From contig JAFUBX010000021.1 in assembly GCA_017459985.1 (NCBI GenBank), forward strand, positions 62,001 through 126,000: a stretch of DNA of 64,000 nt. The letters are read 5' to 3'. Position 1 is the first letter of the stretch, and each line of letters starts with the position of its first letter. Under the pieces are notes generated by a model. It made no database searches and was not told where the DNA came from. It worked only from the letters and a program-made list of their open reading frames with translations. Both the position numbers and the translations under genes were made by a program. This DNA is from Parasporobacterium sp. GTDB taxonomy: Bacteria > Bacillota > Clostridia > Lachnospirales > Lachnospiraceae. This document shows positions 52,127 through 60,199 of the stretch, piece by piece.

Positions 52127-52305
52127 TAAAACAGGTTCCCTTCAATTGCAATCTTCTGCCTTTGCTGAAGCAGAAAATCTCCTATCATGAAATAGAAATC
52201 CTGTTCTTCTTTGTTATCTGCCTCCAGGACTAACTGCAGGGTATCCTCCGGAGTCAGATTCTTAATATCCTGATATATCTGAAAATACTTTTTTGTGTCA
52301 CACAT
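52126..52305 (-). CDS. Probable antitoxin partner of the zeta-like kinase
   Basis: A 59-aa helical, acidic protein (MCDTKKYFQIYQDIKNLTPE, DTLQLVLEADNKEEQDFYFM, IGDFLLQQRQKIAIEGNLF). Small helical proteins in this position are epsilon-like antitoxins. I start at ATG 52305, which has GGAAG about 8 nt upstream; a longer frame to 52416 has weaker support. It overlaps the kinase ATG by one base. Confidence 0.6.
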   Translation of the reverse strand: MCDTKKYFQIYQDIKNLTPEDTLQLVLEADNKEEQDFYFMIGDFLLQQRQKIAIEGNLF

Positions 52306-52426
52306 AATGGCCTTCTTCCTTGCTTTCTTATTTACATCATCCACACAAGAGGGGATTCCAATAACTACTTCCATTTGTTGTAATGACATTATAACAAAAT
52401 CATTCCCTGCTGTCACTCTGCGTCTT

Positions 52427-52633
52427 TTTCAGCATCTTTCTTCATGCTGTTTTCATTGTTCTGGCATTGGCCCTGAAACCGGACTCCGGCCCGCTGTACA
52501 TCGACTGGCTCGGAGCCGTGCATGCCTTGGGGCCGTGGGGCTGGTATGTGGGCTTGTGCTGAAAATCCATTTTCTCATCGGGGCAAACCGGAACCGTGAT
52601 TTATTTTATTACATCATGAAGGAATTCCTGTAA
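52427..52633 (+). pseudogene. Membrane protein remnant, frameshifted
   Basis: The plus strand gives FFSIFLHAVFIVLALALKPD then SGPLYIDWLGAVHALGPWGW and YVGLC followed by a stop. The next frame continues as GLVLKIHFLIGANRNRDLFY and YIMKEFL to a TAA at 52631. This is the tail of a hydrophobic protein joined by one indel near 52555. No start or family is identified. The region 52634-52815 shows no gene. Confidence 0.45.
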
Positions 52634-52815
52634 ACTCCTGATTCCCTGCAGGGGATTCACATATTTTTCACAACAGGTTCATAAATCATTCACCAGCATC
52701 CTGTAACATACAAACAGTTGCAAGAGCAATGCAGAAAGCAAACGAATTTTTCATAATCCGGGTGCCGCGAAAGCACCCACCTCCCCTTTTAAGTTATACG
52801 TTTAACACAAACCAG

Positions 52816-52847
52816 AAAACAGCATCCTGACCAGAGGGTGCTGTTTT
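52816..52847. terminator. Bidirectional terminator after the CmpB-like gene
   Basis: AAAACAGCATCC pairs with GGGTGCTGTTTT (9 perfect base pairs plus a wobble and two more pairs), 18 bp after the CmpB-like stop on the minus strand. Confidence 0.75.
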
Positions 52848-52865
52848 ACTGTAATTTGCCATGCT

Positions 52866-53534
52866 TTATCTTTTTCTCGGTTTTCTTGTTTCGATTGCTT
52901 CATGCGCGGCTTTCAGGTGCTCGAATATATGCAGTTCACTCTTGAACGGGAACAGGAAGTGCACTTTTTCCCTGGCCTCATCCTGCCTGTGGCGGATCTG
53001 CGCCTTTAATGTTTCATACCTTACAACCACATCATTCTCTATGGCAAACTGCCTGAGTTTTACTACCAGCTGTGAGGAATACGCCACATCAATCAGGAAA
53101 ACACCGAAGAACATCCCGATCACAAACGAAAACGCCAGGTTTTCAGACAGCCATTCTATCGCATCCAGAATATACGGATGCACCAGGAAATAGTACCCTG
53201 CCGAACAGGCTGCCCAGATAAGGGAAAACTTCGGGCAGATAAGCCCCATGATATTTCCCCATTCATGGGAATAATCCCATAAGCGAAGATGGGATACCTT
53301 TAACACCAGCAACCCCGCAAGAAACTCCAGGACAGTCATTGCCACTGCCATCATCAGTATGACAAGCACTGTTCCCCATGAAGATCCTGCAGCAAGCCTT
53401 GCATCAATACTCGCCAGAAGGTACATGGTACACAGTCCAAATCCGTATAGCGGAACATAAGGGCCAACACAGAACCCCGGGTTGATCCACTTGCGTTCCG
53501 GGTTCTTACTGGACAGGAACCTGCTGATAATTCC
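52866..53534 (-). CDS. CmpB-type putative ABC permease, 5' end lost
   Basis: The frame is open from 53534 after a TAG and reads NPERKWINPGFCVGPYVPLY then GFGLCTMYLLASIDARLAAG. The region NPGFCVGPYVPLYGFG and the later LWDYSHEWGNIMGLICPKFS match the CmpB (PF06541) family, which normally begins with an extra membrane helix not present here. The ATG at 53426 gives a 186-aa product but drops the conserved PYVPLYGFG; the true start is unclear. It has five predicted membrane segments and a charged coiled C-terminal tail. Probably a truncated relic. Confidence 0.6.
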   Translation of the reverse strand, partial: GIISRFLSSKNPERKWINPGFCVGPYVPLYGFGLCTMYLLASIDARLAAGSSWGTVLVILMMAVAMTVLEFLAGLLVLKVSHLRLWDYSHEWGNIMGLICPKFSLIWAACSAGYYFLVHPYILDAIEWLSENLAFSFVIGMFFGVFLIDVAYSSQLVVKLRQFAIENDVVVRYETLKAQIRHRQDEAREKVHFLFPFKSELHIFEHLKAAHEAIETRKPRKR

Positions 53535-53543
53535 CTAATGATT

Positions 53544-53569
53544 ACAGGACCCGGTCCCCTGGGTCCTGT
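53544..53569. terminator. Hairpin upstream of the CmpB-like gene
   Basis: ACAGGACCC and GGGTCCTGT pair perfectly (9 bp) around an 8-nt loop, between the CmpB-like relic and the small ORF at 53606. T tract is weak on both strands. Confidence 0.55.
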
Positions 53570-53605
53570 TCATCAAATAATCGTTTCCCTTTTTAGAGTT
53601 CTGTC

Positions 53606-53794
53606 TTAATCAGCAGTTTTATAATCCTTCCCACCTTCAAAAGCTTTCTGCACGGTTTCATAATCACCATTCATCTGTTCTTCCGATACAACTTCCACCA
53701 GGTTGATTTTTCCATCATACAAGCCTTCAATCACAAAGGTTCCATCCTCACAGAACGTTCCGGTAACCAGCATGGTAAAGTCCTGGCCTTCCAT
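53606..53794 (-). CDS. Small hypothetical protein, 62 aa
   Basis: From ATG 53794 the frame reads MEGQDFTMLVTGTFCEDGTF, VIEGLYDGKINLVEVVSEEQ and MNGDYETVQKAFEGGKDYKT then AD. The upstream part of the same frame overlaps the end of the DPD-like gene out of phase. The protein is beta-rich and acidic; its family is unknown. It may be the C-terminal end of a lost protein, since no ribosome binding site stands out. Confidence 0.35.
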   Translation of the reverse strand: MEGQDFTMLVTGTFCEDGTFVIEGLYDGKINLVEVVSEEQMNGDYETVQKAFEGGKDYKTAD

Positions 53795-53823
53795 ATTCTG
53801 TCCAGTCTTTTTTTCTTGTTCTT

Positions 53824-55322
53824 TCAGTTTCTTTTTCTGATCCGTTTCCGGCTGGAGGATATCGCCCGTTCCGGGCAGACCAGCACACAGAGGTGACAGC
53901 CCACACATTTCTTTCCATCCAGGATAGGCCATCTGTCTTCACTCAAATGGATGGCCTGATGGCCGCCATCCGCGCAGGAGATCACGCAGCGTCCGCAGCC
54001 GATGCACTTCTCCCGATGGAATTTCGGGAAGACCACCGTGTCGCGTTCCAGCACATCCGTCGTCTCGCTGACAGAGCCCAGAGCAAGGCCACGCGCCTCC
54101 TCCACACTGGAAAAGCCTTTTTCCGCGAGATACAGGTTGAGTCCGGCTTTGAGATCGTCGATGATGCGGTAGCCGTACTGCATCACCGCCGTCGTGACCT
54201 GGATGCTGCCTGCTCCCAGCAGAATATACTCCAATGCGTCGGACCAGCTCTCCACGCCACCCATGGCGCTGATGTGCATGTCCTGAAGCGCCGGATTCTG
54301 TCCCAGCTCGGCGATGAAGCGCAGCGCGATGGGTTTGACGGCATTGCCGCTGTAGCCGCCCACCGCTGACATGCCGTGTACCGCGGGGCGGAGATATAGG
54401 TATGGGGATTGACCCCGATAATACTCTTTATCGTATTGATGGCGGCGATCCCATCCGCACCGCCGCGTCCGGCCGCCTCGGCGGCGGGACTCATGACCGC
54501 AACGTTGGGCGTGAGCTTGGCGAGGATCGGAAGCTTTGTTCCCTGTCTCGCCGCAGCAGTGAAGCGCTCCACCAGCTCCGGTACCTGGCCGATATCCGAG
54601 CCCAGACCGCCGTTCGCCATGTTAGGGCAGGAGAAGTTCAGTTCGATGGCATCCGCGCCATTTTCCTCGCAGAGCCTGGAGAGCTCCTCCCACTCTGCAT
54701 CATTTTGGCCCATGACGGAGGCCAGAATGAATTTTATTGGATATTTCTCTTTCAGACGGCGGAAGATCTCCATGTTCTCCGCCACGCTGTGGTCGGAGAG
54801 CTGTTCGATATTCTTGAAGCCGATAATGCTTCCATTATCTCCCGAGATAGCGGAGAATCGGGGCGAAGCCTCATGAATATCAAAGGAACAGATGGTCTTG
54901 AAGGCCGCACCTGCCCAGCCCGCCTCAAAAGCGCGGGCGCACATATCATAGGTGCTGGCTACCACGGAGGACGATAGCAGGAAGGGGTTTTCCAGCGGCA
55001 CGCCGCAGAGATCTGTGCGGAGTCTGTTTTCATCCTCTGGCAGGGGGATTTCCAGTTCCGGCTTCACCTCTTCGTGCAACCGCGTCATCAGGATACGGAT
55101 CGGCACTTCACCAGCGCGGACACATGCTGATTCGCAGGGCGCAGGGCAATCCAGGCAGAGATTGACCGCCGGGAAGCGGGAGGCCGCAGCCTTCTCATCG
55201 TCAAACCAGATACTGCGCAGCAGTCCGGCAGGATCGATTCTGCCGCAGGCTTTAGTACATGGTGCGTCCTGACACAGCGCGCAGCGGAGTATGTCAATGC
55301 GATAGAGCTTTCTTTCAAACAT
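53824..55322 (-). pseudogene. DPD/PreA-like FMN dehydrogenase with an N-terminal Cys-rich domain, frameshifted
   Basis: The first frame (from ATG 55322) has an N-terminal Cys-rich domain (RCALCQDAPCTKACGRIDPA, VNLCLDCPAPCESACVRAGE) that in mammalian DPD and PreT binds two [4Fe-4S], then a DHOD-type barrel (FNLSFSCPNMANGG-like region, AKLTPNVAVMSPAAEAAGRG). It breaks at GCCCCGCGG near 54390, where one C is missing; the second frame continues HGMSAVGGYSGNAVKPIALR to two ferredoxin motifs CIGCGRCVISCA and CVGCHLCVLVCP. Full length would be about 500 aa. The enzyme class reduces uracil/thymine. It lacks the FAD/NADPH domains of DPD between the two parts. Confidence 0.75.
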
Positions 55323-55333
55323 ACAGATCCCTC

Positions 55334-55993
55334 CTATCTTTTCAGATACGCCGACGAGACCGGGAAATCAAAATATGTGTCGGGATAGGGCTCGTTTTCG
55401 AGGCAGAAATGCCACCACTCGCATTCGAAAGGCCAGAATCCATTGCGGACCATCAAACGCTGAAGGAGCATCCGGTTTTCGAACTGCTCCTCGGTGACGC
55501 CTCGATGATCCGGATGGGACACTTCGCTGAACAGGTCAAAGGGGCTGCCCATATCCAGCTCCTTGCCGGTCTTCATGTCCAGCAACGTCAGATCGATGGC
55601 ACTGCCCCGGCTGTGGCTGGACTGCCTGGCGATATAGCCTTTGGCAAACAGCTCCTGTTTCTCCAGTTCCGGATAGAAGTAGGGTTTCATGCGGACGTCG
55701 GTATCTTCGATGCCCCAGAGGACGAATTGCTTCACCGCGCAGGCCGGACGATAAGCGTCAAAGACCTTGAGCCGATAGCCCTGGACAAAGGCCTCATTGC
55801 TGACGGCTTTCAATGCCCGGGCCGCTTCCCTGGTCAGCAGCGCGCAGGGCTCCTCATAGCCGTCGATCCGCTCGCCGATGAAATTATAGGTGGAATAGTA
55901 GCGGATCTCCTGTACGATATGCGGGACAAAATTCGCCAGGAGAACGAATCCGGATGGATCCATGGTAAGGTCATTTTTGTAGTAAGTTTTCAT
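55334..55993 (-). CDS. D-alanyl-D-alanine dipeptidase (VanX/DdpX family)
   Basis: A 219-aa Zn metallopeptidase. The metal ligands are visible as SSHSRGSAID (His 127, Asp 134) and EWWHF (Glu 192 catalytic, His 195), and YRP holds Arg 82 that stabilises the transition state. It cleaves D-Ala-D-Ala, in the VanX/DdpX manner. No vanHA ligase genes are present, so cell-wall turnover or peptidoglycan scavenging is more likely than glycopeptide resistance. Start 55993 has AGGGAG 7 nt upstream. No signal peptide. Confidence 0.9.
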   Translation of the reverse strand: MKTYYKNDLTMDPSGFVLLANFVPHIVQEIRYYSTYNFIGERIDGYEEPCALLTREAARALKAVSNEAFVQGYRLKVFDAYRPACAVKQFVLWGIEDTDVRMKPYFYPELEKQELFAKGYIARQSSHSRGSAIDLTLLDMKTGKELDMGSPFDLFSEVSHPDHRGVTEEQFENRMLLQRLMVRNGFWPFECEWWHFCLENEPYPDTYFDFPVSSAYLKR

Positions 55994-56072
55994 CGTTTGC
56001 TCCCTGATCAACTAATGTCCGGAGAGACAAATTCCCTTTTGCTTTGTTTCTTATCAAGTATTAGTCAGATCT

Positions 56073-56369
56073 TTATGTTTTTTTGATCATCAGACGCAGA
56101 TGGTTTTGCAGTTCTGCTCCTTCGTTCCACTGATATTCCATGGAGGACGCGGCAGCCTTCAATACCGACAGAGCCAGATCATCGCCCGACACCGTTATGT
56201 TCAGCTCCAGCACCTTGAGCTTCTCGATGAAGCGGCGCGTATTCTCCCTTTGCGGATGCTCGAAAATCTGCTCCGGGGTGCCGTCTTCGTAAATACCGCC
56301 TTCATCCATGTAGAAGATGCGGTTGGAGATGGCTCGTGCGAAGTTCATTTCGTGGGTCACGATCATCAT
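56073..56369 (-). pseudogene. C-terminal remnant of a polar amino acid ABC ATPase
   Basis: Begins MMIVTHEMNFARAISNRIFY and contains DEGGIYEDGTPEQIFEHPQR, which is the segment after Walker B in GlnQ-type ATPases (the switch His included). The Walker A and signature regions (about 150 residues) are missing. It abuts the STAS fragment with no spacer. A relic of a lost transporter; the C-terminal part from about residue 50 (ELNITVSGDDLAL...) is unlike GlnQ and may be added by the rearrangement. Confidence 0.65.
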
Positions 56370-56379
56370 TTTCGTTTTC

Positions 56380-56673
56380 TTAAATGCGTTTATGTATGGT
56401 CAGGATGTCCGTAAAGCCGGTGACCTCAAAAATCTCCATGATTGTCTCATTCACATGCGTGACCTTCATTTCTCCCTGCTGATTCATGGTCTTCTGCGCG
56501 GCCAGCAGCACCCGCAGTCCCGCGGAGGAGATGTACTCCAGCTTCTCAAAATCGAAGGTGAGCGACGTCACGCCGTCCAGCGACGTCTTCAGCTCGTCCT
56601 CCAGCTCCGGCGCAGTAGTGGTGTCCAGCCTGCCCTCCAGGGCAAGTGTCAGCTGGAAGTTCCTGATAGCTTT
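56380..56673 (-). pseudogene. STAS-domain anti-sigma antagonist, 5' end lost
   Basis: The open frame begins after a TGA as KAIRNFQLTLALEGRLDTTT, APELEDELKTSLDGVTSLTF and DFEKLEYISSAGLRVLLAAQ, a full STAS fold with the phosphorylatable Ser in ISSAGLR. The protein has no start codon other than non-standard ones and the usual C-terminal Glu of TDILTIE has become TDILTIHKRI. Anti-sigma antagonists release sigma factors. This copy appears cut at both ends by the same rearrangement as the ABC ATPase remnant. Confidence 0.7.
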
Positions 56674-56832
56674 TCAGGACCGTTCATATAGATCGGTATC
56701 CAGAAAGTTCATAAGAACTCCGTGTGACCTGTGCACCTGTTTCATTTTCAGAAGCTGCCGGCAATTCGGGCTCAGCCTGTGCACTAATTTCATATGAAGC
56801 GCTGTCATCCAGAGCATTTCAATAAAGCTCAT
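56674..56832 (-). CDS. Small ORF coupled to the 95-aa protein gene
   Basis: A 52-aa frame from ATG 56832 (MSFIEMLWMTALHMKLVHRL, SPNCRQLLKMKQVHRSHGVL, MNFLDTDLYERS). Its ATG overlaps the stop of the preceding ORF (ATGA) and its stop is immediately followed, in the same frame, by the STAS coding sequence. It is basic and resembles no family I know. A fragment of a longer protein is also possible. Confidence 0.35.
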   Translation of the reverse strand: MSFIEMLWMTALHMKLVHRLSPNCRQLLKMKQVHRSHGVLMNFLDTDLYERS

Positions 56833-57116
56833 AGAAGTCTATCCTCAGCACTTTCCAAACGGTATTTCACCAAATCATCCAATCCGGATCCCTTCCTCTG
56901 CGATATTCCTGTAATCAGGTTCCCCCCATAGACTGCTTTGTATTTTTCCGATATGAGATTTTGGATCGTTATCAGTTGGTTTTCTGTACACATATAAGCA
57001 TTCTCCATCAGTATTGATATTATAGCAAATCCATTCTCAGGTGTCATCTTGTTATCAGACATATGGAACATACAGTAATCATGAAATAACTCCTGTATCT
57101 GATATTCCCATTTCAT
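56829..57116 (-). CDS. Hypothetical protein, 95 aa
   Basis: A soluble helical protein (MKWEYQIQELFHDYCMFHMS, DNKMTPENGFAIISILMENA, YMCTENQLITIQNLISEKYK). Two Cys and a helical pattern are seen, but I do not recognise the family. AAAAGG stands close before the ATG. It overlaps the following 52-aa ORF by 4 bp, so both are probably translated together. Confidence 0.5.
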   Translation of the reverse strand: MKWEYQIQELFHDYCMFHMSDNKMTPENGFAIISILMENAYMCTENQLITIQNLISEKYKAVYGGNLITGISQRKGSGLDDLVKYRLESAEDRLL

Positions 57117-57323
57117 ACCTTTTCATGCCCGCCACGGCCTCTACGGCTCACACGGCTGCCATGGCTTCATCTCACCTCCACTATCCACTCATTCTGTTGG
57201 ATCCATTCCCACGGCTTCCACGGCCATTGTTAGCGCTGTTACTGCTGTTACACTGTTACAATGTTTGATGGATACTGTTTTTCATTTTCCGTCCGGTTTC
57301 TTTCTCTTCCCTACAGAACCTGC

Positions 57324-57406
57324 TTCAGCTATAATTCATCCCATGAAGCCAAGGAGTCGCCCGCGCACCGCGTCCGCAAGCTCCTCGCGCACCGCGCACG
57401 GAAATG
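57324..57406. repeat. 83-bp repeat, copy 1
   Basis: From TTCAGCTATAATTCATCCCA to CACCGCGCACGGAAATG, about 90 percent identical to 57876-57958. It contains the GC-rich CGCGCACCGCGTCCGCAAGC and an inner near-repeat CACCGCG. A shortened copy is at 50390. Function unknown; the copies flank the methyltransferase remnant. Confidence 0.75.
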
Positions 57407-57427
57407 AACAGAAAACCAGCTCTCTGA

Positions 57428-57835
57428 ACGGACTGGGACAGGAAACTGAATATCCACACCACCGGAAGGGATGAATCCGATTCCGATGAACAGAATTTTC
57501 CCTATGAACCGACACCTTATGCGGTTCTGGAACGGCTGGTTGCCAGCGGATACATCGGCGGTGATAACCATGTCCTTGACTATGGCTGCGGAAAAGGCCG
57601 GGTATGCTTCTTCCTGGCAGCTGCCTGCGGATGCAGGACAACCGGAATTGACCTGTCAGAGAAACTGCTGGCAACTGCAGAAGGCAACCGCCTCCAGTTC
57701 CGGAAGAAGAATCTTGTCCGGTTTCAGAAATGTATGGCTGAGCATTTTGAGGTCACGGACGAAGATACCTTTTTCTTCAACCCGTTTAAGGAAGTGGTAT
57801 TACGCAGTGTGCTCGGACAGATCCGGATCTTTTGA
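57428..57835 (+). pseudogene. SAM-dependent methyltransferase remnant
   Basis: After a TGA the frame reads WDRKLNIHTTGRDESDSDEQ then YEPTPYAVLERLVASGYIGG and VLDYGCGKGRVCFFLAAACG, containing SAM motif I (DYGCGKGR) and the FNPF segment typical of the catalytic site. It ends at VVLRSVLGQIRIF, about 60-90 residues before the expected end, and lacks a start. It is bounded on both sides by the 83-bp repeats, which suggests that a recombination event removed both ends. Confidence 0.65.
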
Positions 57836-57875
57836 AGGGGAGCTTTCTCGCAATCCCCTTCCCTCCGGCTATCAT

Positions 57876-57958
57876 TTCAGCTATAATCCTTCCCATGAAA
57901 CCAAGGTGTTGCGCGCGCACCGCGTCCGCAAGCTCCTCTCACACCGCGCACGGAAATG
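57876..57958. repeat. 83-bp repeat, copy 2
   Basis: Same unit as 57324-57406 in the same orientation, 552 bp further on. Immediately after it a frame reads ALSKELYGLMFSRGYPEGFC, a likely piece of a small helical protein, but no complete gene is present. The gap 57959-58146 holds nothing else definite. Confidence 0.75.
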
Positions 57959-58146
57959 GACTGCTTTAAGTAAGGAACTATACGGCCTGATGTTCTCCCG
58001 AGGATATCCGGAAGGGTTTTGTGACGCTGTGACATGGAGACCACCCAGGTGAAATGGAACCTGATCCTGTCGGAAGGGTTCAGGGAGGACGAATCAGAAG
58101 ATTAAAAAATATATTTCGGATTCTTAGGATGCAATAAATCCGGAAT

Positions 58147-58356
58147 TTACTTTGAAAATTGAGGCTGACCTTCCTCGTCGTGATTGTTGCAGGTGGAAAG
58201 GGTGATCAATTCGTCACCATAAACGGTATCAAAGTCAGTATCATAGATCGCAGCGGCCTCGACCTGCCGAACGCACTCGGTAAAGGTGGATTCGTCTGTT
58301 AAATCTGCGTAATCGTAATAAGAAGGCGCTTTTATACTGCTTATTGTTGTTCTTTT
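58147..58356 (-). pseudogene. Sortase B remnant (C-terminal piece)
   Basis: The minus strand frame reads YYDYADLTDESTFTECVRQV then EAAAIYDTDFDTVYGDELIT and LSTCNNHDEEGQPQFSK. LSTC with the preceding TL is the catalytic-Cys motif of sortases, and the layout matches the class B C-terminal third. The active-site Arg region and the whole N-terminal part are absent upstream, where a TGA occurs at 58357. A relic of about 70 residues. Confidence 0.6.
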
Positions 58357-58444
58357 TCATTGGGACTTTTTTCACAGCCCCTTTTCTTTGTTTACACACT
58401 TGATAGTTGGAAAAGAATCAGTTTTTTGAAGAAGGGAGACACAG

Positions 58445-58912
58445 ATGACAAGGGCGGAACTCATCCGGGAAAAATACAAGATGGAGAAACATGTTGAAGG
58501 CGGCGCGTTTTCCGTAGTATATACCGCTCCGTACAAACTTAATGAAAGGCCTTCAGCGGGGAGTATTTTTTTCCTGCTGGAAGGACAGGAATTCTCTTGT
58601 ATGCATGAATTGGATTGCGATGAGGTATGGTATTATCATGAAGGTTGCGGGTTGAAGATTACAGTCTTGACAGCAGAAGGGAAAAATGAAATCCTGCTCG
58701 GGAGTGATATCCTGAATGGTGAACAACATATAGCAATAATCCCCAAAGGCTGCGTATTTGCCGCTAATAATCTGGATAAAGACGGATACACGCTTGTTTC
58801 AACTATGACAACCCCCAGTTTTGAGTATTCGGGTTTCAAGATGCTCCATCAACAGGAAATGGCACAAAGGTTCCCTTCAGCAATGAATGAAATAGGTCAC
58901 TTGATCAAGTGA
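58445..58912 (+). CDS. Cupin_5 (DUF985) protein
   Basis: A 155-aa cupin with EGGAFSVVYTAPYKLNERPS then GSIFFLLEGQEFSCMHELDC and DEVWYYHEGCGLKI, the family pattern for the DUF985 (Cupin_5) fold that often binds a metal. The catalytic function is unknown. GGGAG lies before the ATG at the right spacing. It stands alone on the plus strand between the sortase remnant and the convergent aminotransferase. Confidence 0.85.
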   Translation: MTRAELIREKYKMEKHVEGGAFSVVYTAPYKLNERPSAGSIFFLLEGQEFSCMHELDCDEVWYYHEGCGLKITVLTAEGKNEILLGSDILNGEQHIAIIPKGCVFAANNLDKDGYTLVSTMTTPSFEYSGFKMLHQQEMAQRFPSAMNEIGHLIK

Positions 58913-58987
58913 TGAAAACCTGAAGTTAATCTGACAAATTCCAGCTTACAGGAGAAGGAAATGGAACACAGATGCAAAGTAACCGTT

Positions 58988-60172
58988 CTAATATTTTCTT
59001 TTTCCTGTTTTCGGGAAAATCTTCCGCCGCAAATCCGAAAGCCGATTCAGCGCTTCATACAGGGTCTCGTCTTTCTTGGCAAAATGCACACGAATCAAAT
59101 GATTGACATCCTCCCGGAAAAAGCTGGATCCCGGCACTGCGCCTACTCCGACATCCCGGGCCAGCACTTCGCAGAATTCCAGATCGCTTTCAAAGCCAAA
59201 TTCAGAAATATCCAGCAGAATATAATAGGCTCCCTGCGGTGTTGTATGCGGAATGTGCAAATCATCCAGTCCCTTCAGAAAGAGATTACGCTTTCGTTCA
59301 TAGGTTTCGGCCAGTGTCCGGTAATATGCATCCCCGAATTTAAGTCCTGTCACCGCGGCCTCCTGCAGGGGAGCGGCAGCCCCCACGGTCAGAAAATCAT
59401 GCACTTTTTTCGCCGCGTCAATGATCGTAGGCGGAGCAATCATATACCCCAGGCGCCAGCCTGTGATGGAATATGTCTTAGAAAGTGAGGAACAGGTGAT
59501 GGTTCGCTGCCACATACCCGGCAGAGAAGCAAAATACACATGCTGATAAGGGGCGTAAACGATATGCTCATAGACCTCATCGGTAATGACAAAAATATCA
59601 TATCGTTGTACCAGATCCGCTATAATCTGCAGTTCCTCCCGGGTAAACACTTTACCGCTGGGATTGGATGGATTGCATAAGATCAGCGCTTTGACCCCTT
59701 GACGGAAGGCTGCTTCCAACTCTTCGGTCTTAAAATGGAACTCCGGCGGATAAAGGGGCACATAGATGGGTTCTGCGCCGGACAGAATCGCGTCAGCACC
59801 ATAGTTTTCGTAAAACGGGGAGAAGACAATCACCTTATCCCCCGGATTCACCGCCGTCATCATAGCGGCCATCATAGCCTCTGTGCTGCCACAGGTCACC
59901 ACAATCTCCGCATTGGGATCGATGGTCCGTCCCATCAATCTGGATTGTTTCTGCGCCAATGCCTCCCGGAAATTCTGGGCACCCCAGGTAATGGAATACT
60001 GGTGAAAATCCTCATGCGCCACCTCCCGCAGTCTTTCCAGGATCGGTGCCGGAGGCTCAAAATCCGGAAACCCCTGGGACAAATTGATTGCCCCGTATTG
60101 CAGCGAAACGCGTGTCATCCTGCGGATGACGGAATCCGTGAAGCTTTCTGTTCTGTGTGAAATCTGAGGCAT
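58988..60172 (-). CDS. PLP-dependent aminotransferase, class I/II
   Basis: A 394-aa fold type I transaminase. The PLP-binding Lys lies in SSLSKTYSITGWRLGY (about 235), with LCNPSNPSGKVFTREEL and VITDEVYEHIVY preceding it, as in aspartate/methionine/aromatic aminotransferases of the ykrV-mtnE or kynurenine type. In this operon-like group with PaaK and Por enzymes it probably deaminates an aromatic or branched-chain amino acid to the 2-oxoacid. GGAGGAG precedes the ATG. It follows PaaK by 27 bp on the same strand. Confidence 0.88.
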   Translation of the reverse strand: MPQISHRTESFTDSVIRRMTRVSLQYGAINLSQGFPDFEPPAPILERLREVAHEDFHQYSITWGAQNFREALAQKQSRLMGRTIDPNAEIVVTCGSTEAMMAAMMTAVNPGDKVIVFSPFYENYGADAILSGAEPIYVPLYPPEFHFKTEELEAAFRQGVKALILCNPSNPSGKVFTREELQIIADLVQRYDIFVITDEVYEHIVYAPYQHVYFASLPGMWQRTITCSSLSKTYSITGWRLGYMIAPPTIIDAAKKVHDFLTVGAAAPLQEAAVTGLKFGDAYYRTLAETYERKRNLFLKGLDDLHIPHTTPQGAYYILLDISEFGFESDLEFCEVLARDVGVGAVPGSSFFREDVNHLIRVHFAKKDETLYEALNRLSDLRRKIFPKTGKRKY

Positions 60173-60199
60173 AAATGCTCCTCCCCCTCGCTTAAATGC

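Noticed and set aside
52769-52800. Hairpin GGGTGC/GCACCC near 52760-52778 as a terminator
   Set aside because: Stem is short, has no upstream plus-strand gene and only a distant T run; not listed as a feature.
55334-55993. VanX-type gene as part of a vancomycin resistance operon
   Set aside because: No VanH, VanA-type ligase or VanRS genes in the window; enzyme alone does not support resistance.
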